Notes under the pieces: generated by a model
Told to the model about the DNA's origin: nothing
The model's database searches: none
The model's input: the letters and a program-made list of their open reading frames with translations, nothing else
Translations under genes and position numbers: made by a program
Part shown: in pieces, positions 25,346 to 33,039 of the stretch
How the letters are laid out: each line of letters opens with the position of its first letter
How positions within the stretch are numbered: position 1 is the stretch's first letter
Assembly (NCBI GenBank): GCA_022360275.1
Contig: JAKSDC010000130.1
Location: 1 to 41,534, forward strand
Source of the DNA: Chlorobiales bacterium
GTDB taxonomy: Bacteria; Bacteroidota; Chlorobiia; Chlorobiales; Chlorobiaceae
Direction of reading: 5' to 3'
DNA length: 41,534 nt

Positions 25346-26182
25346 ATGAGCAGCAGAGACAGCATGAAAAAACTCCCGCATGTGACAACCCGAAGGCTTT
25401 TTGAGATGAAAGAGCAGGATGAAAAGATAGCCATGCTTACGGCATACGATTATACCACGGCGAGAATTCTTGACCGTTCAGGAGTAGATGTCATTCTTGT
25501 GGGTGACTCTGCAAGCAATGTTTTTTCGGGGCACAATACCACGTTGCCGATTACCATCGAGGAAATGATATACCATGCAAAAGCTGTTGTTCGTGGAGTA
25601 CAGGCCGAGACCAGCAGGGCGATGGTCGTGATTGACATGCCTTTCATGAGCTACCAGCTTTCGAGTGAGGAAGCGTTGCGCAATGCTGGGAAAATCATGA
25701 AGGATAACGAATGTGACGCTGTGAAAATGGAGGGAGGCAAAGTCATTGTTGATACGGTCAAGCGTATAACCGATGTCGGCATTCCTGTCATGGGTCATCT
25801 CGGTCTGACGCCGCAGTCTATTTACAAGTTCGGCAGTTACAAGGTGAGGGCACGCGAAAAAAAGGAAGCCGAAGAACTGCTTCGGGACGCCGTACTGCTT
25901 GAGGAGGCAGGAGCCTTTGCGGTGGTGCTTGAAAAAATTCCTGCCGACCTTGCTGCCGAGGTTACCCGTTCGATATCGATACCGACAATCGGGATCGGGG
26001 CCGGTCAGGCCTGCGATGGGCAGGTTCTGGTAATCAACGATATGCTCGGTCTCAATACGGAATTTCATCCGCGTTTCGTCAGGAAATATGCTGAGCTCGA
26101 CCGTGTCATTTACGATGCGGCAAGCCGATATGTAGATGATGTCAGGAGAGAGCGGTTTCCCTCTGAAGAGGAAAGTTATTAG
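25346..26182 (+). CDS. panB: 3-methyl-2-oxobutanoate hydroxymethyltransferase
   Basis: First committed step of pantothenate (CoA) synthesis: transfers a hydroxymethyl group from methylene-tetrahydrofolate to ketoisovalerate. 278 residues from the ATG at 25346. Motifs: LTAYDYTTARILDRSGVD, VGDSASNVFSGHNTTLPIT (metal-binding Asp), KMEGG, GHLGLTPQS and EKIPADLA with the catalytic Glu, then TIGIGAGQACDGQVLV. The open frame extends some 100 codons upstream, but that portion is antisense to the LipM-like gene and does not resemble the family, so the internal ATG is chosen. Confidence 0.96.
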   Translation: MSSRDSMKKLPHVTTRRLFEMKEQDEKIAMLTAYDYTTARILDRSGVDVILVGDSASNVFSGHNTTLPITIEEMIYHAKAVVRGVQAETSRAMVVIDMPFMSYQLSSEEALRNAGKIMKDNECDAVKMEGGKVIVDTVKRITDVGIPVMGHLGLTPQSIYKFGSYKVRAREKKEAEELLRDAVLLEEAGAFAVVLEKIPADLAAEVTRSISIPTIGIGAGQACDGQVLVINDMLGLNTEFHPRFVRKYAELDRVIYDAASRYVDDVRRERFPSEEESY

Positions 26183-26220
26183 GTGGTTGTGATTGTGAAT
26201 GATGCCCGGAAGATCGTACT

Positions 26221-26254
26221 TTATGTCACACTCCATGATGATGCTTTGACATAA
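26221..26254. repeat. 8-bp inverted repeat abutting the pssA start
   Basis: TTATGTCA (26221-26228) and TGACATAA (26247-26254) pair perfectly with an 18-base spacer, ending three bases before the pssA ATG. It occupies the place where a ribosome site is expected. Confidence 0.45.
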
Positions 26255-26257
26255 GCT

Positions 26258-27031
26258 ATGAGAGACGATAAAAACAAGAACAGCTTCAAGGAACGAAGAA
26301 CAAGACTGCCGTTGATTTCCCGTTCGTTTATCCCTTCCGCTTTTACGGTGATGAACATGGCTTGCGGGTATGTTGCTATTGTCATGTCCGGGGCCGATCA
26401 GTTTGTCTTTGCGGGATGGTTTATCATTCTTGCAGCCTTGTTTGATACCGTTGACGGATTCGTGGCAAGACTGACCAATGCGGCCTCGAAGTTCGGTATT
26501 GAGCTGGATTCGCTTTCGGATCTTGTTTCGTTCGGAGCGGCACCTGCTTATCTGGTCTACAAGTTCGGTCTGGAGGATATGGGGGCTGTGAAAGGCATTA
26601 TTCTGAGTTCGGTGCTTGTTGTTGGTAGCGGTCTGAGGCTTGCAAGATTCAATACAGGAGAGCTTGGTTATCGTAAAGACTCGTTTTCCGGTCTCCCGAC
26701 CCCTGCTCAGGCTCTTACGGTTGCCGGTTTTGTCCTCTGGATGAATGCAGAAAGTTACCTGAACCAGTATCAGTTGCAGCACGTGCTGTCGCTGCTCACC
26801 ATTGTGCTGGCGCTTCTTATGATAAGCAGGGTGCATTACTATGCTCTTCCCGAGCCGACGTTTGAAACCGTCAAAGAAAAACCGCTGCAAACAGGTTTTT
26901 ACCTTACGGTTTTCTTTTGTGTGCTTATCTATCAGGCAAAGGCTTTATTTCTGGCCATGTTATTGTATATTCTGCTGGGTCTTTTGCGGTCTTTGTCGGC
27001 GGCTTTCCGGCAGCTCGTATTGCAACGATAG
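26258..27031 (+). CDS. pssA: CDP-diacylglycerol--serine O-phosphatidyltransferase
   Basis: 257 residues, integral membrane. The CDP-alcohol phosphatidyltransferase signature D-x2-D-G-x2-A-R-x8-G-x3-D-x3-D is complete (DTVDGFVARL, then GIELDSLSD). Several membrane helices follow. The N-terminal ITNVNM-like block (IPSAFTVMNMACGY) and length are typical of the PssA type II enzymes, which make phosphatidylserine as precursor of phosphatidylethanolamine. It is 75 bases downstream of panB, probably in the same transcript. A perfect 8-bp inverted repeat lies just before the ATG and no ribosome site is visible. Confidence 0.93.
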   Translation: MRDDKNKNSFKERRTRLPLISRSFIPSAFTVMNMACGYVAIVMSGADQFVFAGWFIILAALFDTVDGFVARLTNAASKFGIELDSLSDLVSFGAAPAYLVYKFGLEDMGAVKGIILSSVLVVGSGLRLARFNTGELGYRKDSFSGLPTPAQALTVAGFVLWMNAESYLNQYQLQHVLSLLTIVLALLMISRVHYYALPEPTFETVKEKPLQTGFYLTVFFCVLIYQAKALFLAMLLYILLGLLRSLSAAFRQLVLQR

Positions 27032-27096
27032 CGATATCTTTGAGAGTTGGCAGATTGTAGAACACCCGCGGTGCCTCGGAAATCGAAGTCGTAACC

Positions 27097-27136
27097 GGGT
27101 ATCGGTATCGAACATGATCTGAGTTTCCCGATACCC
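27097..27136. repeat. 9-bp inverted repeat before purS
   Basis: GGGTATCGG (27097-27105) and CCGATACCC (27128-27136) are perfect complements separated by 22 bases, in the 228-bp gap between pssA and purS. No T-run follows, so it is more likely an operator-like or leader structure than a terminator. The rest of the gap shows no further gene or repeat. Confidence 0.45.
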
Positions 27137-27259
27137 AGTACCGACCGGACGCCGGGAATGGGGTGAAGCGGGGTTGGCTGAGCCTGATAAAGAGCATGTC
27201 GAAATGACGGATTATTTTACTGAACGTTACTGAAAAGGAAAGAAAAGAGTCAAATAACT

Positions 27260-27514
27260 ATGGCATACAAGGCAAAAATCAGGGTTACTCTTCGACCGTC
27301 GATCCTGGACGTGCAGGGAAAAGCCGTACAGCATGCACTCGAAAATCTCGGTTATTCCACCATAGATGCGGCAAGAATCGGCAAGTACATTGAGGTAACA
27401 ATCAACGAGGATCAGGTTGGTGAAGCGGAGCGTATAGGCGATGAAATTTGCCGCAAGCTTCTGGCAAATCCGGTAATGGAGGATTATTCGGTCGAGCTGG
27501 AAAAAATCAATTAA
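27260..27514 (+). CDS. purS: Phosphoribosylformylglycinamidine synthase subunit PurS
   Basis: 84 residues matching PurS: YKAKIRVTLRPSILDVQGKAVQHAL at the N terminus and VEVTINEDQ-like strand, ending NPVMEDYSVELEKIN. PurS bridges PurQ and the short-form PurL in the fourth step of purine synthesis. It lies 14 bases before purQ, so the two are translated together. PurL is not in the window. A GGAAAGAAAAGAG stretch upstream may serve as the ribosome site. Confidence 0.95.
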   Translation: MAYKAKIRVTLRPSILDVQGKAVQHALENLGYSTIDAARIGKYIEVTINEDQVGEAERIGDEICRKLLANPVMEDYSVELEKIN

Positions 27515-27528
27515 GAGAGATTTAAAGA

Positions 27529-28230
27529 ATGGATACTGTTACCATAGGTATTGTTGTTTTTCCCGGTTCCAACTGTGACCATGATACGGAATTTGCCGCC
27601 GCTTCTTTTTCGAAAACATCCACCAGAATGCTCTGGCACAAGAGCCACGATCTGCAGGGGAGTGATGTTATCATTTTGCCCGGAGGATTTTCCTACGGGG
27701 ACTATCTCAGGGCAGGGTCGATAGCGAAGTTTTCTCCTATCATGCAGGAGGTTGTTGCATTTGCACGTCAAGGTCGTCCTGTTCTCGGTATCTGTAACGG
27801 ATTTCAGGTGCTTCTCGAGTGCGGTCTTCTTGAGGGAGCCCTGTCGAGAAATCGTGACAAGAAGTTTATCTGCCGGCATATGCATGTCAAGGTTGAAAAC
27901 AACCGCACCATGTTTACCTCGCTCTATGATGACAATGAAGTCCTCAGCCTTCCCGTCGCTCATGGGGAGGGCAATTACTACGCCCCCGAAAATACGATAG
28001 AGAGTCTTGAAGAGCATGACCAGATTGTTTTCAGATATTGTGATGCGGCAGGGAACGCCACTGAAGAAGCCAATCTCAACGGTTCGGTTTCAGCTATTGC
28101 CGGTATCTCAAACAGAGAAAAGAATGTTCTCGGTCTTATGCCTCACCCCGAAAGAGCAAGCGAAGCGCTGCTTGGGTCGAATGACGGGGCAAGGATGTTC
28201 GAGGGGCTTGTCGAGTATGTTCTCGAATAG
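27529..28230 (+). CDS. purQ: Phosphoribosylformylglycinamidine synthase glutaminase subunit PurQ
   Basis: 233 residues, class I glutamine amidotransferase that supplies ammonia for FGAM synthesis. The nucleophile C89 is in VLGICNGFQVLLE; the catalytic His/Glu pair is in LMPHPERAS near the C terminus. The N-terminal VVFPGSNCDHDTE and ILPGGFSYGDYLRAG are characteristic of PurQ. It directly follows purS. The separate PurS/PurQ arrangement implies a small PurL elsewhere. Confidence 0.97.
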   Translation: MDTVTIGIVVFPGSNCDHDTEFAAASFSKTSTRMLWHKSHDLQGSDVIILPGGFSYGDYLRAGSIAKFSPIMQEVVAFARQGRPVLGICNGFQVLLECGLLEGALSRNRDKKFICRHMHVKVENNRTMFTSLYDDNEVLSLPVAHGEGNYYAPENTIESLEEHDQIVFRYCDAAGNATEEANLNGSVSAIAGISNREKNVLGLMPHPERASEALLGSNDGARMFEGLVEYVLE

Positions 28231-28284
28231 GTCAGGATCATTGGCTGCCGGGTCCTTTTTGAACAGAAAACCCGCATAAAAATT

Positions 28285-29619
28285 GTGAATAGAATGTTCC
28301 CCTCGAAAAACAGGCTTAGTCGAATCGTTTTCGGCAACAGGTCTTCCCGGGGCGGCAGGTTCACACTGGTTTCATGGTTGCTGTTTGATTTTGCAAATAC
28401 ATCATTCAGTGTCATGATGGTGACGTTTGCATTTCCACTGTATTTCAAGAATGTCATATGCGGGGGCGAGTCGTTCGGTGATGCGCTCTGGGGTATAAGC
28501 CTCGGTATTTCTATGCTGATTGTTGCGGTTATCTCTCCGGTACTGGGAGCTGCAGCCGATTTTTCCGGAAGAAGAAAAAGATTCCTTTTTGTTTTTACCC
28601 TGCTCTCTGTCGCAGCTACCGCACTTCTCGGTTTTACAGGACCAGGGTCAGTGCTTGTCGCGGTAATCCTTTTCGTCGTGGCAAATGCGGGTTTTGAGGG
28701 TGGACTTGTCTTTTATGATGCCTACCTTCCTGAAATTGCTTCCGAACGGCACCTTGGAAGGGTATCGGGATATGGGTTTGCCATGGGATATCTCGGAGCG
28801 CTGGCAATTCTTCTTCTTTTGTTTCCACTGCTCAGGGGCGGGATTGTCACTGAGAACATGGAAAATGTTACCTTGAGCTTTTTTCTTGTGGCTCTCTTTT
28901 TTGCCTTTTTTGCAGCACCGCTCTTTTTGGTATTACGGGATGAGAAAAAAACAACGGTCAAAAAGCATTTCATAGCCAGCTCCATCCGTGAAGTAAAGCA
29001 CACCATGCTGCATATCATGAACTACCCCGACCTTGCCCGTTTCTTGCTGGCATTTTTCTTTTACAACGATGCAATTCTTACGGTTATCGGTTTTTCGTCG
29101 ATCTATGCACAGAATTCGCTTGGTTTTACTTCCGGTGAACTGATTGTTTTTTTTATGGTTGTTCAAACAACGGCCATTATCGGTTCTATTATTTTCGGGA
29201 TCATTACTGATAAAATAGGTCCGAAAAGGACTATTGTGCTGACACTTGGTATCTGGTGTATAGTCATCATGATGGCAATTGCAACGACGGACAAGCTGTT
29301 TTTTTACTATACGGGACTGCTTGCAGGCATGTCGATGGGTTCTTCGAAAGCAGCTTCCCGCTCGATGATGGCGAAGCTTACGCCTCCCAAGCATGTTACA
29401 GAGTTTTTCGGTTTTTATGACGGCACATTCGGCAAAGCCTCGGCAGTCGCCGGACCGGTTATTTTTGGGATGATCTCTTCGCTTGCCGGCAACCAGAGAA
29501 TTGCTCTTGCTTCGCTGCTGCTCTTTTTCGCTACCGGACTCTTTCTCATACTCGGTGTTCGCTCCAGTGCTGCCTATGCTTCAGAACCCTCCACTGCGGA
29601 AGAAGGGGATTATGGGTAA
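28285..29619 (+). CDS. MFS transporter, UMF1/Atg22-like
   Basis: 444 residues with about twelve hydrophobic segments. The N-terminal FDFANTSFSVMMVTFAFPLYF matches the UMF1 family signature (FDxANS/T...), and the segment FFFYNDAILTVIGFSSIYA opens the second half as in that family. These bacterial relatives of yeast Atg22 are predicted permeases with unproven substrates. The start is GTG 28285 or ATG 28294; the latter is equally plausible. The gene begins 54 bases after purQ and is followed by a weak hairpin. Confidence 0.88.
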   Translation: MNRMFPSKNRLSRIVFGNRSSRGGRFTLVSWLLFDFANTSFSVMMVTFAFPLYFKNVICGGESFGDALWGISLGISMLIVAVISPVLGAAADFSGRRKRFLFVFTLLSVAATALLGFTGPGSVLVAVILFVVANAGFEGGLVFYDAYLPEIASERHLGRVSGYGFAMGYLGALAILLLLFPLLRGGIVTENMENVTLSFFLVALFFAFFAAPLFLVLRDEKKTTVKKHFIASSIREVKHTMLHIMNYPDLARFLLAFFFYNDAILTVIGFSSIYAQNSLGFTSGELIVFFMVVQTTAIIGSIIFGIITDKIGPKRTIVLTLGIWCIVIMMAIATTDKLFFYYTGLLAGMSMGSSKAASRSMMAKLTPPKHVTEFFGFYDGTFGKASAVAGPVIFGMISSLAGNQRIALASLLLFFATGLFLILGVRSSAAYASEPSTAEEGDYG

Positions 29620-29651
29620 AAATAATTAGATTTACACCATACGAAGTATGG

Positions 29652-29677
29652 TTCCGGGAATATGCCCGGGAATTTTG
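29652..29677 (+). terminator. Weak hairpin, possible terminator after the MFS gene
   Basis: TTCCGGG and CCCGGGA form a 7-bp stem with one G-T pair and a six-base loop, followed by ATTTTG. It begins 32 bases after the MFS stop codon. A second small hairpin (CCATAC/GTATGG) lies just upstream. The T-run is short, so the call is tentative. Confidence 0.4.
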
Positions 29678-29759
29678 TGGACTAACAGCATGGTTCTGTC
29701 TTCAGGCTTGTCTGAAAGGCTTGCCCAAGGTTTTGTCTGAATCCAGGAGTTCAGCGCAT

Positions 29760-31079
29760 ATGCAGGCATCCAATAAAAACATAGGAAGTTTTTTTGCAGA
29801 GAAAGCAGGAGAGGCTGTGAGTTTTACTCGTTCTTTTCTCCCGTTTATGTGGAAAAACTTCATGCAGGACCGCATACTGCTGAGTGCGGGTTCTCTTGCG
29901 TTTCAGACTCTTCTTTCACTGGTGCCGCTCATGGCCGTTGTTCTTTCTGTTCTGAGTATTTCTCCGGTTTTCGAGAACTTCACGCGGCACGTCGAAGATT
30001 TTATTCTGCAGAATTTTGTTCCTGCCTCCGGTGAAATGCTCAAGGAGTATTTCTGGGAGTTTCTCGGCAAGACATCGACCGTGCCGGCTGTCGGTGGTAT
30101 CTTTCTGTTTGTCATTGCGCTGTTTCTTATCTCGACGGTTGACCACACGATCAACCAGATATGGAATGTGCATGCTCCCAGAAAGATTCTGCAGGGATTT
30201 ACTCTTTACTGGACAGTCCTTACCCTCGGGCCGATCATTATCGGCAGTGGTCTGGTTGCCGGCTCCTATGTCTGGTATACGGTCTTCACCGAAGGTCCTT
30301 TGCTTGAGATGAGGACACGCATTTTGTCCTATTTGCCGCTGGTCAACTCGTTTTTGGCCTTTTTTCTGCTGTACATGCTTGTTCCCAACCACAGGGTGAA
30401 GTTTTTTCACGCTGTCTCAGGCGCTTTTCTGGCAACGGTGCTGTTCGAGCTGTCAAAAAAATGGTTCTCATTTTATGTGACGACATTTGCTACGTTCGAG
30501 CATATTTACGGTGCACTGTCGGTGATCCCCCTGCTTTTTTTCTGGATATATCTTATCTGGGTCGTAGCGCTTTCCGGGGCCGAATTTGTCTATTGTCTCG
30601 GCGCGATACGGCCGGCAGCAAAGGCAAAGTCCCGATTCAGGCCTTTGAAGAGTATTCGGGACGTCATTTCCGTCATGGAGCACGTATGGACGGGTCAGCA
30701 GTCCGGTGAGTATGTCAGTCTTAAAAAAGCTGCAGCTGTCGGCGATGGTATTAAAGGCCGCAGGCTGCGGGATATTGTGGATGTTCTTCTGGAAAACAAT
30801 CTTCTCCATGTTACTGCTGACGGAGGGCTGGCGGTCAGTGGCGATATACATGAGCTTACGCTGTATGATCTTTACCGGGTTATCCCTCAAGAGGGTATCG
30901 GCGGTAATGAGGACGACGGTGCCGGGAACGAGTACACGGAATCGCTCGCTCTGCTTGAAGAGCGTATTCTGCAGTGTCTTCAGGAGAACATGAACGAGCC
31001 TCTGGCGGTTTTTATGAAAAGTGAAAACGACAAAAGAGATGCCATTGAGACAGCCGCAAACGACGCTGCCGGGAAATAA
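29760..31079 (+). CDS. YihY/BrkB-family (UPF0761) inner-membrane protein with C-terminal winged-helix-like region
   Basis: 439 residues from the ATG at 29760, which follows AGGAG at a nine-base spacing; an upstream TTG start at 29721 has no such support. The membrane domain (about 20-280) has six helices and the family-typical LLSAGSLAFQTLLSLVPLMAV and IYGALSVIPLLFFWIYLIWVVALSGAEF. The remaining about 140 residues are soluble and contain a helix-turn-helix-like segment (LKKAAAVGDGIKGRRLRDIVDVLLENNLLHV), a variant common in this family. The family was once called RNase BN by mistake and has no settled function. Confidence 0.88.
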   Translation: MQASNKNIGSFFAEKAGEAVSFTRSFLPFMWKNFMQDRILLSAGSLAFQTLLSLVPLMAVVLSVLSISPVFENFTRHVEDFILQNFVPASGEMLKEYFWEFLGKTSTVPAVGGIFLFVIALFLISTVDHTINQIWNVHAPRKILQGFTLYWTVLTLGPIIIGSGLVAGSYVWYTVFTEGPLLEMRTRILSYLPLVNSFLAFFLLYMLVPNHRVKFFHAVSGAFLATVLFELSKKWFSFYVTTFATFEHIYGALSVIPLLFFWIYLIWVVALSGAEFVYCLGAIRPAAKAKSRFRPLKSIRDVISVMEHVWTGQQSGEYVSLKKAAAVGDGIKGRRLRDIVDVLLENNLLHVTADGGLAVSGDIHELTLYDLYRVIPQEGIGGNEDDGAGNEYTESLALLEERILQCLQENMNEPLAVFMKSENDKRDAIETAANDAAGK

Positions 31080-31169
31080 TGGGGAAGAGTGAATAGGGAA
31101 TAGAGGGATCGGCTGTTATATTGTACTTGCTTGCGTTTTGTCTATGTGCAGTGACGAACAGAAAAATTT

Positions 31170-32369
31170 ATGAGTTATCAGGTCATAGCCCGCAAATACA
31201 GACCGAAACGGTTCGCCGATATTACGGCGCAGGAGCATATTACCCGCACCATCCAGAACTCCCTTCGTCTCGGCAGGGTTGGGCACGGCTATATCTTTTC
31301 CGGTTTGCGCGGAGTGGGGAAGACAACTGCGGCTCGAGTGTTTGCCAAAGCGGTCAATTGCAGCAGGATGATCGAAGACCCGGTCTATCTCAAGGAAGTA
31401 ACCGAACCCTGTGGAGAGTGCGAGAGCTGCCGTGACTTCGAGCAGGGCACCAGTCTCAATATTTCAGAGTTCGACGCGGCTTCCAACAACAGTGTCGACG
31501 ATATCCGGCTGCTCCGGGAAAATGTCCGTTACGGACCGCAGAGAGGCCGTTACAGGGCCTACATTATCGACGAGGTTCATATGCTCTCGACGGCGGCATT
31601 CAATGCTTTTCTGAAAACACTAGAAGAGCCCCCGGCACATGCTATTTTTATTTTTGCGACAACCGAATTGCACAAGATTCCCCCGACAATCGCGTCCCGC
31701 TGTCAGCGTTTCAATTTCAAGCGGATTCCTCTTGACGAGATAGAAAAGCAGCTGCAGGGTATCTGCGAAGCGGAAAACATCGAGGTTGAGGGTGATGCCT
31801 TGCAGCTTATCGGGCGTAAAGCACAGGGGTCGATGCGCGATGCCCAGAGCATTCTCGACCAGGTCATTGCTTTTGCCATCGAACGGGAAAACGAGCGCAG
31901 CATTCATTACAACAAAGTTGCTGAACTCCTGAACTATATTGATGACGATCAGTTTTTCGAGATTACCGATGCTGTTGCCGAAGGTGACCCTGCAAAAATG
32001 CTTGGTGTTGCACGGTTTGTTATCGACAACGGCTACGATGAACAGGATTTTCTCGAAAAACTCATCGAACATCTGAGAAATTTTCTCATAGTCTACAACC
32101 TGCGTTCAACCAGGCTGATTGAGCGGCCTGAACTTGTCAAGGAGCGTTATCAGCGTGACGCCAAACGCTTTACTCCTCCGGCGATCATGCACATGATCGA
32201 CCTGCTGCTCCAGGCACAAAAAGAGCTCAAGTTTCAGTTTGAATATCAGTTCCGGTTCGAACTCGTTCTGCTCAAGCTCATAGAGGTTTCCCATATTGTC
32301 GAGGCAGCATCCCCCGCAGTGCCTTTGGGAGTGGTATCGGAAAAAAAAAAGCCCGTGATCGAACGGTAA
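31170..32369 (+). CDS. dnaX: DNA polymerase III subunit gamma (short, zero-frame dnaX product)
   Basis: 399 residues in the zero frame. The clamp-loader ATPase is complete: SYQVIARKYRPKRFADITAQ, Walker A in GLRGVGKTTAARVF, zinc-binding cysteines (VNC and CGECESC), Walker B IIDEVHMLS, sensor 1 and arginine finger in TTELHKIPPTIASRCQRF, and the domain III helices to about residue 390. The frame ends at a TAA only seven codons after a run of ten A (32341-32350). The product corresponds to E. coli gamma: it can load clamps but lacks the tau region that binds polymerase and helicase. The start ATG at 31170 has no strong ribosome site. Confidence 0.9.
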   Translation: MSYQVIARKYRPKRFADITAQEHITRTIQNSLRLGRVGHGYIFSGLRGVGKTTAARVFAKAVNCSRMIEDPVYLKEVTEPCGECESCRDFEQGTSLNISEFDAASNNSVDDIRLLRENVRYGPQRGRYRAYIIDEVHMLSTAAFNAFLKTLEEPPAHAIFIFATTELHKIPPTIASRCQRFNFKRIPLDEIEKQLQGICEAENIEVEGDALQLIGRKAQGSMRDAQSILDQVIAFAIERENERSIHYNKVAELLNYIDDDQFFEITDAVAEGDPAKMLGVARFVIDNGYDEQDFLEKLIEHLRNFLIVYNLRSTRLIERPELVKERYQRDAKRFTPPAIMHMIDLLLQAQKELKFQFEYQFRFELVLLKLIEVSHIVEAASPAVPLGVVSEKKKPVIER

Positions 32370-32953
32370 AACCGGCAGCACCTTCACAGGAAGGATCCGG
32401 GCCTTCACAAGTTTCTTCATTGGAGGTCGAGCCTGCATCGTCAACGTTGACCGATGTTCCGGCATCGGTTGATTTTTCCTCCTGGCAGGACAAGTTTTCG
32501 AAATTCGCCAAAAGCAAAAAACGGCGCGTGACCCCGCCTGTCCCGGGAGCTTCTCATGACCGCAAGGATGCCTCACAGCCTTTTGACGGCGTGGCCGAGG
32601 TACAGAAGTTCCGGGTTGAATGGAAGCAGTTTCTTGATGTTTTATTGAGGAAAAACTACAAGGTCATTGTTACGCATCTCCGTTCCTGCGAGTTAAGCTC
32701 ATTCTCGCAAGGTATTCTCCATATGAGCTGTTCCAAGAAGTTCTCCTATGAAGAACTGCTGCATGATGCCGGGCTGCTTGCCCGAGAGCTTGAGGATTTT
32801 TACGGTCTGCCGGTAAAACTGCACATCAGCTACAATGAAGAAAAAGACACGGGCAGAGAGCAAACCGTATTTACCCTTTTCAGAGAGCTGTCCGAAAACA
32901 ATGAAATTGTGAAATTTCTTGTCAGGGAATTTGGAGGTGAGCTTGTCTATTAG
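31170..32953 (+). CDS. dnaX: DNA polymerase III subunit tau (long dnaX product, through -1 frameshift)
   Basis: If one base is re-read at A AAA AAG (32345-32351), translation continues in the -1 frame from GCC at 32351 without a stop until 32953, giving about 594 residues. The added part (about 200 aa) starts with a Pro/Ser/Glu-rich linker and continues with KFRVEWKQFLDVLLRKNYKVIVTHL and a C-terminal alpha/beta domain, resembling tau domain V that contacts the polymerase. The second frame has no convincing start of its own (only a TTG within the linker). The arrangement matches known dnaX genes; it is not a broken gene in my reading, although a homopolymer sequencing error cannot be excluded. 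Confidence 0.85.
32341..32351 (+). promoter_or_regulatory. dnaX: dnaX slippery site (ten A followed by G)
   Basis: Ten consecutive A then G, with the zero-frame codons AAA AAG placed so that the heptamer A AAA AAG of E. coli dnaX is present in the same phase. GGGAG at 32327-32331 could act as an internal Shine-Dalgarno stimulator. Downstream pairing (CGGT/ACCG, and GAAGG/CCTTC) is weak. A run this long also permits transcriptional slippage as described for Thermus thermophilus dnaX. Confidence 0.75.
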
Positions 32954-33039
32954 GCACCGGAAAGAGGGTTTCCATATTCCTTAAAAATTCATCATATTCA
33001 GGTCTTTTCTAACTTGTCAATAACAGTCCAACCAATACC

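Noticed and set aside
25478..26890. Long open frame of 470 codons on the minus strand
   Set aside because: It is antisense to panB and pssA, both clearly identified, and its sequence resembles no family and is rich in His, Arg and Asn as expected for a shadow frame.
28240..28275. CGGG...CCCG hairpin after purQ
   Set aside because: The stem is interrupted by a bulge and no T-run follows.
32420..32953. Second part of dnaX as a separate gene
   Set aside because: No ATG or ribosome site; the frame is continuous with dnaX across the A-run, so it is read as the tau extension.
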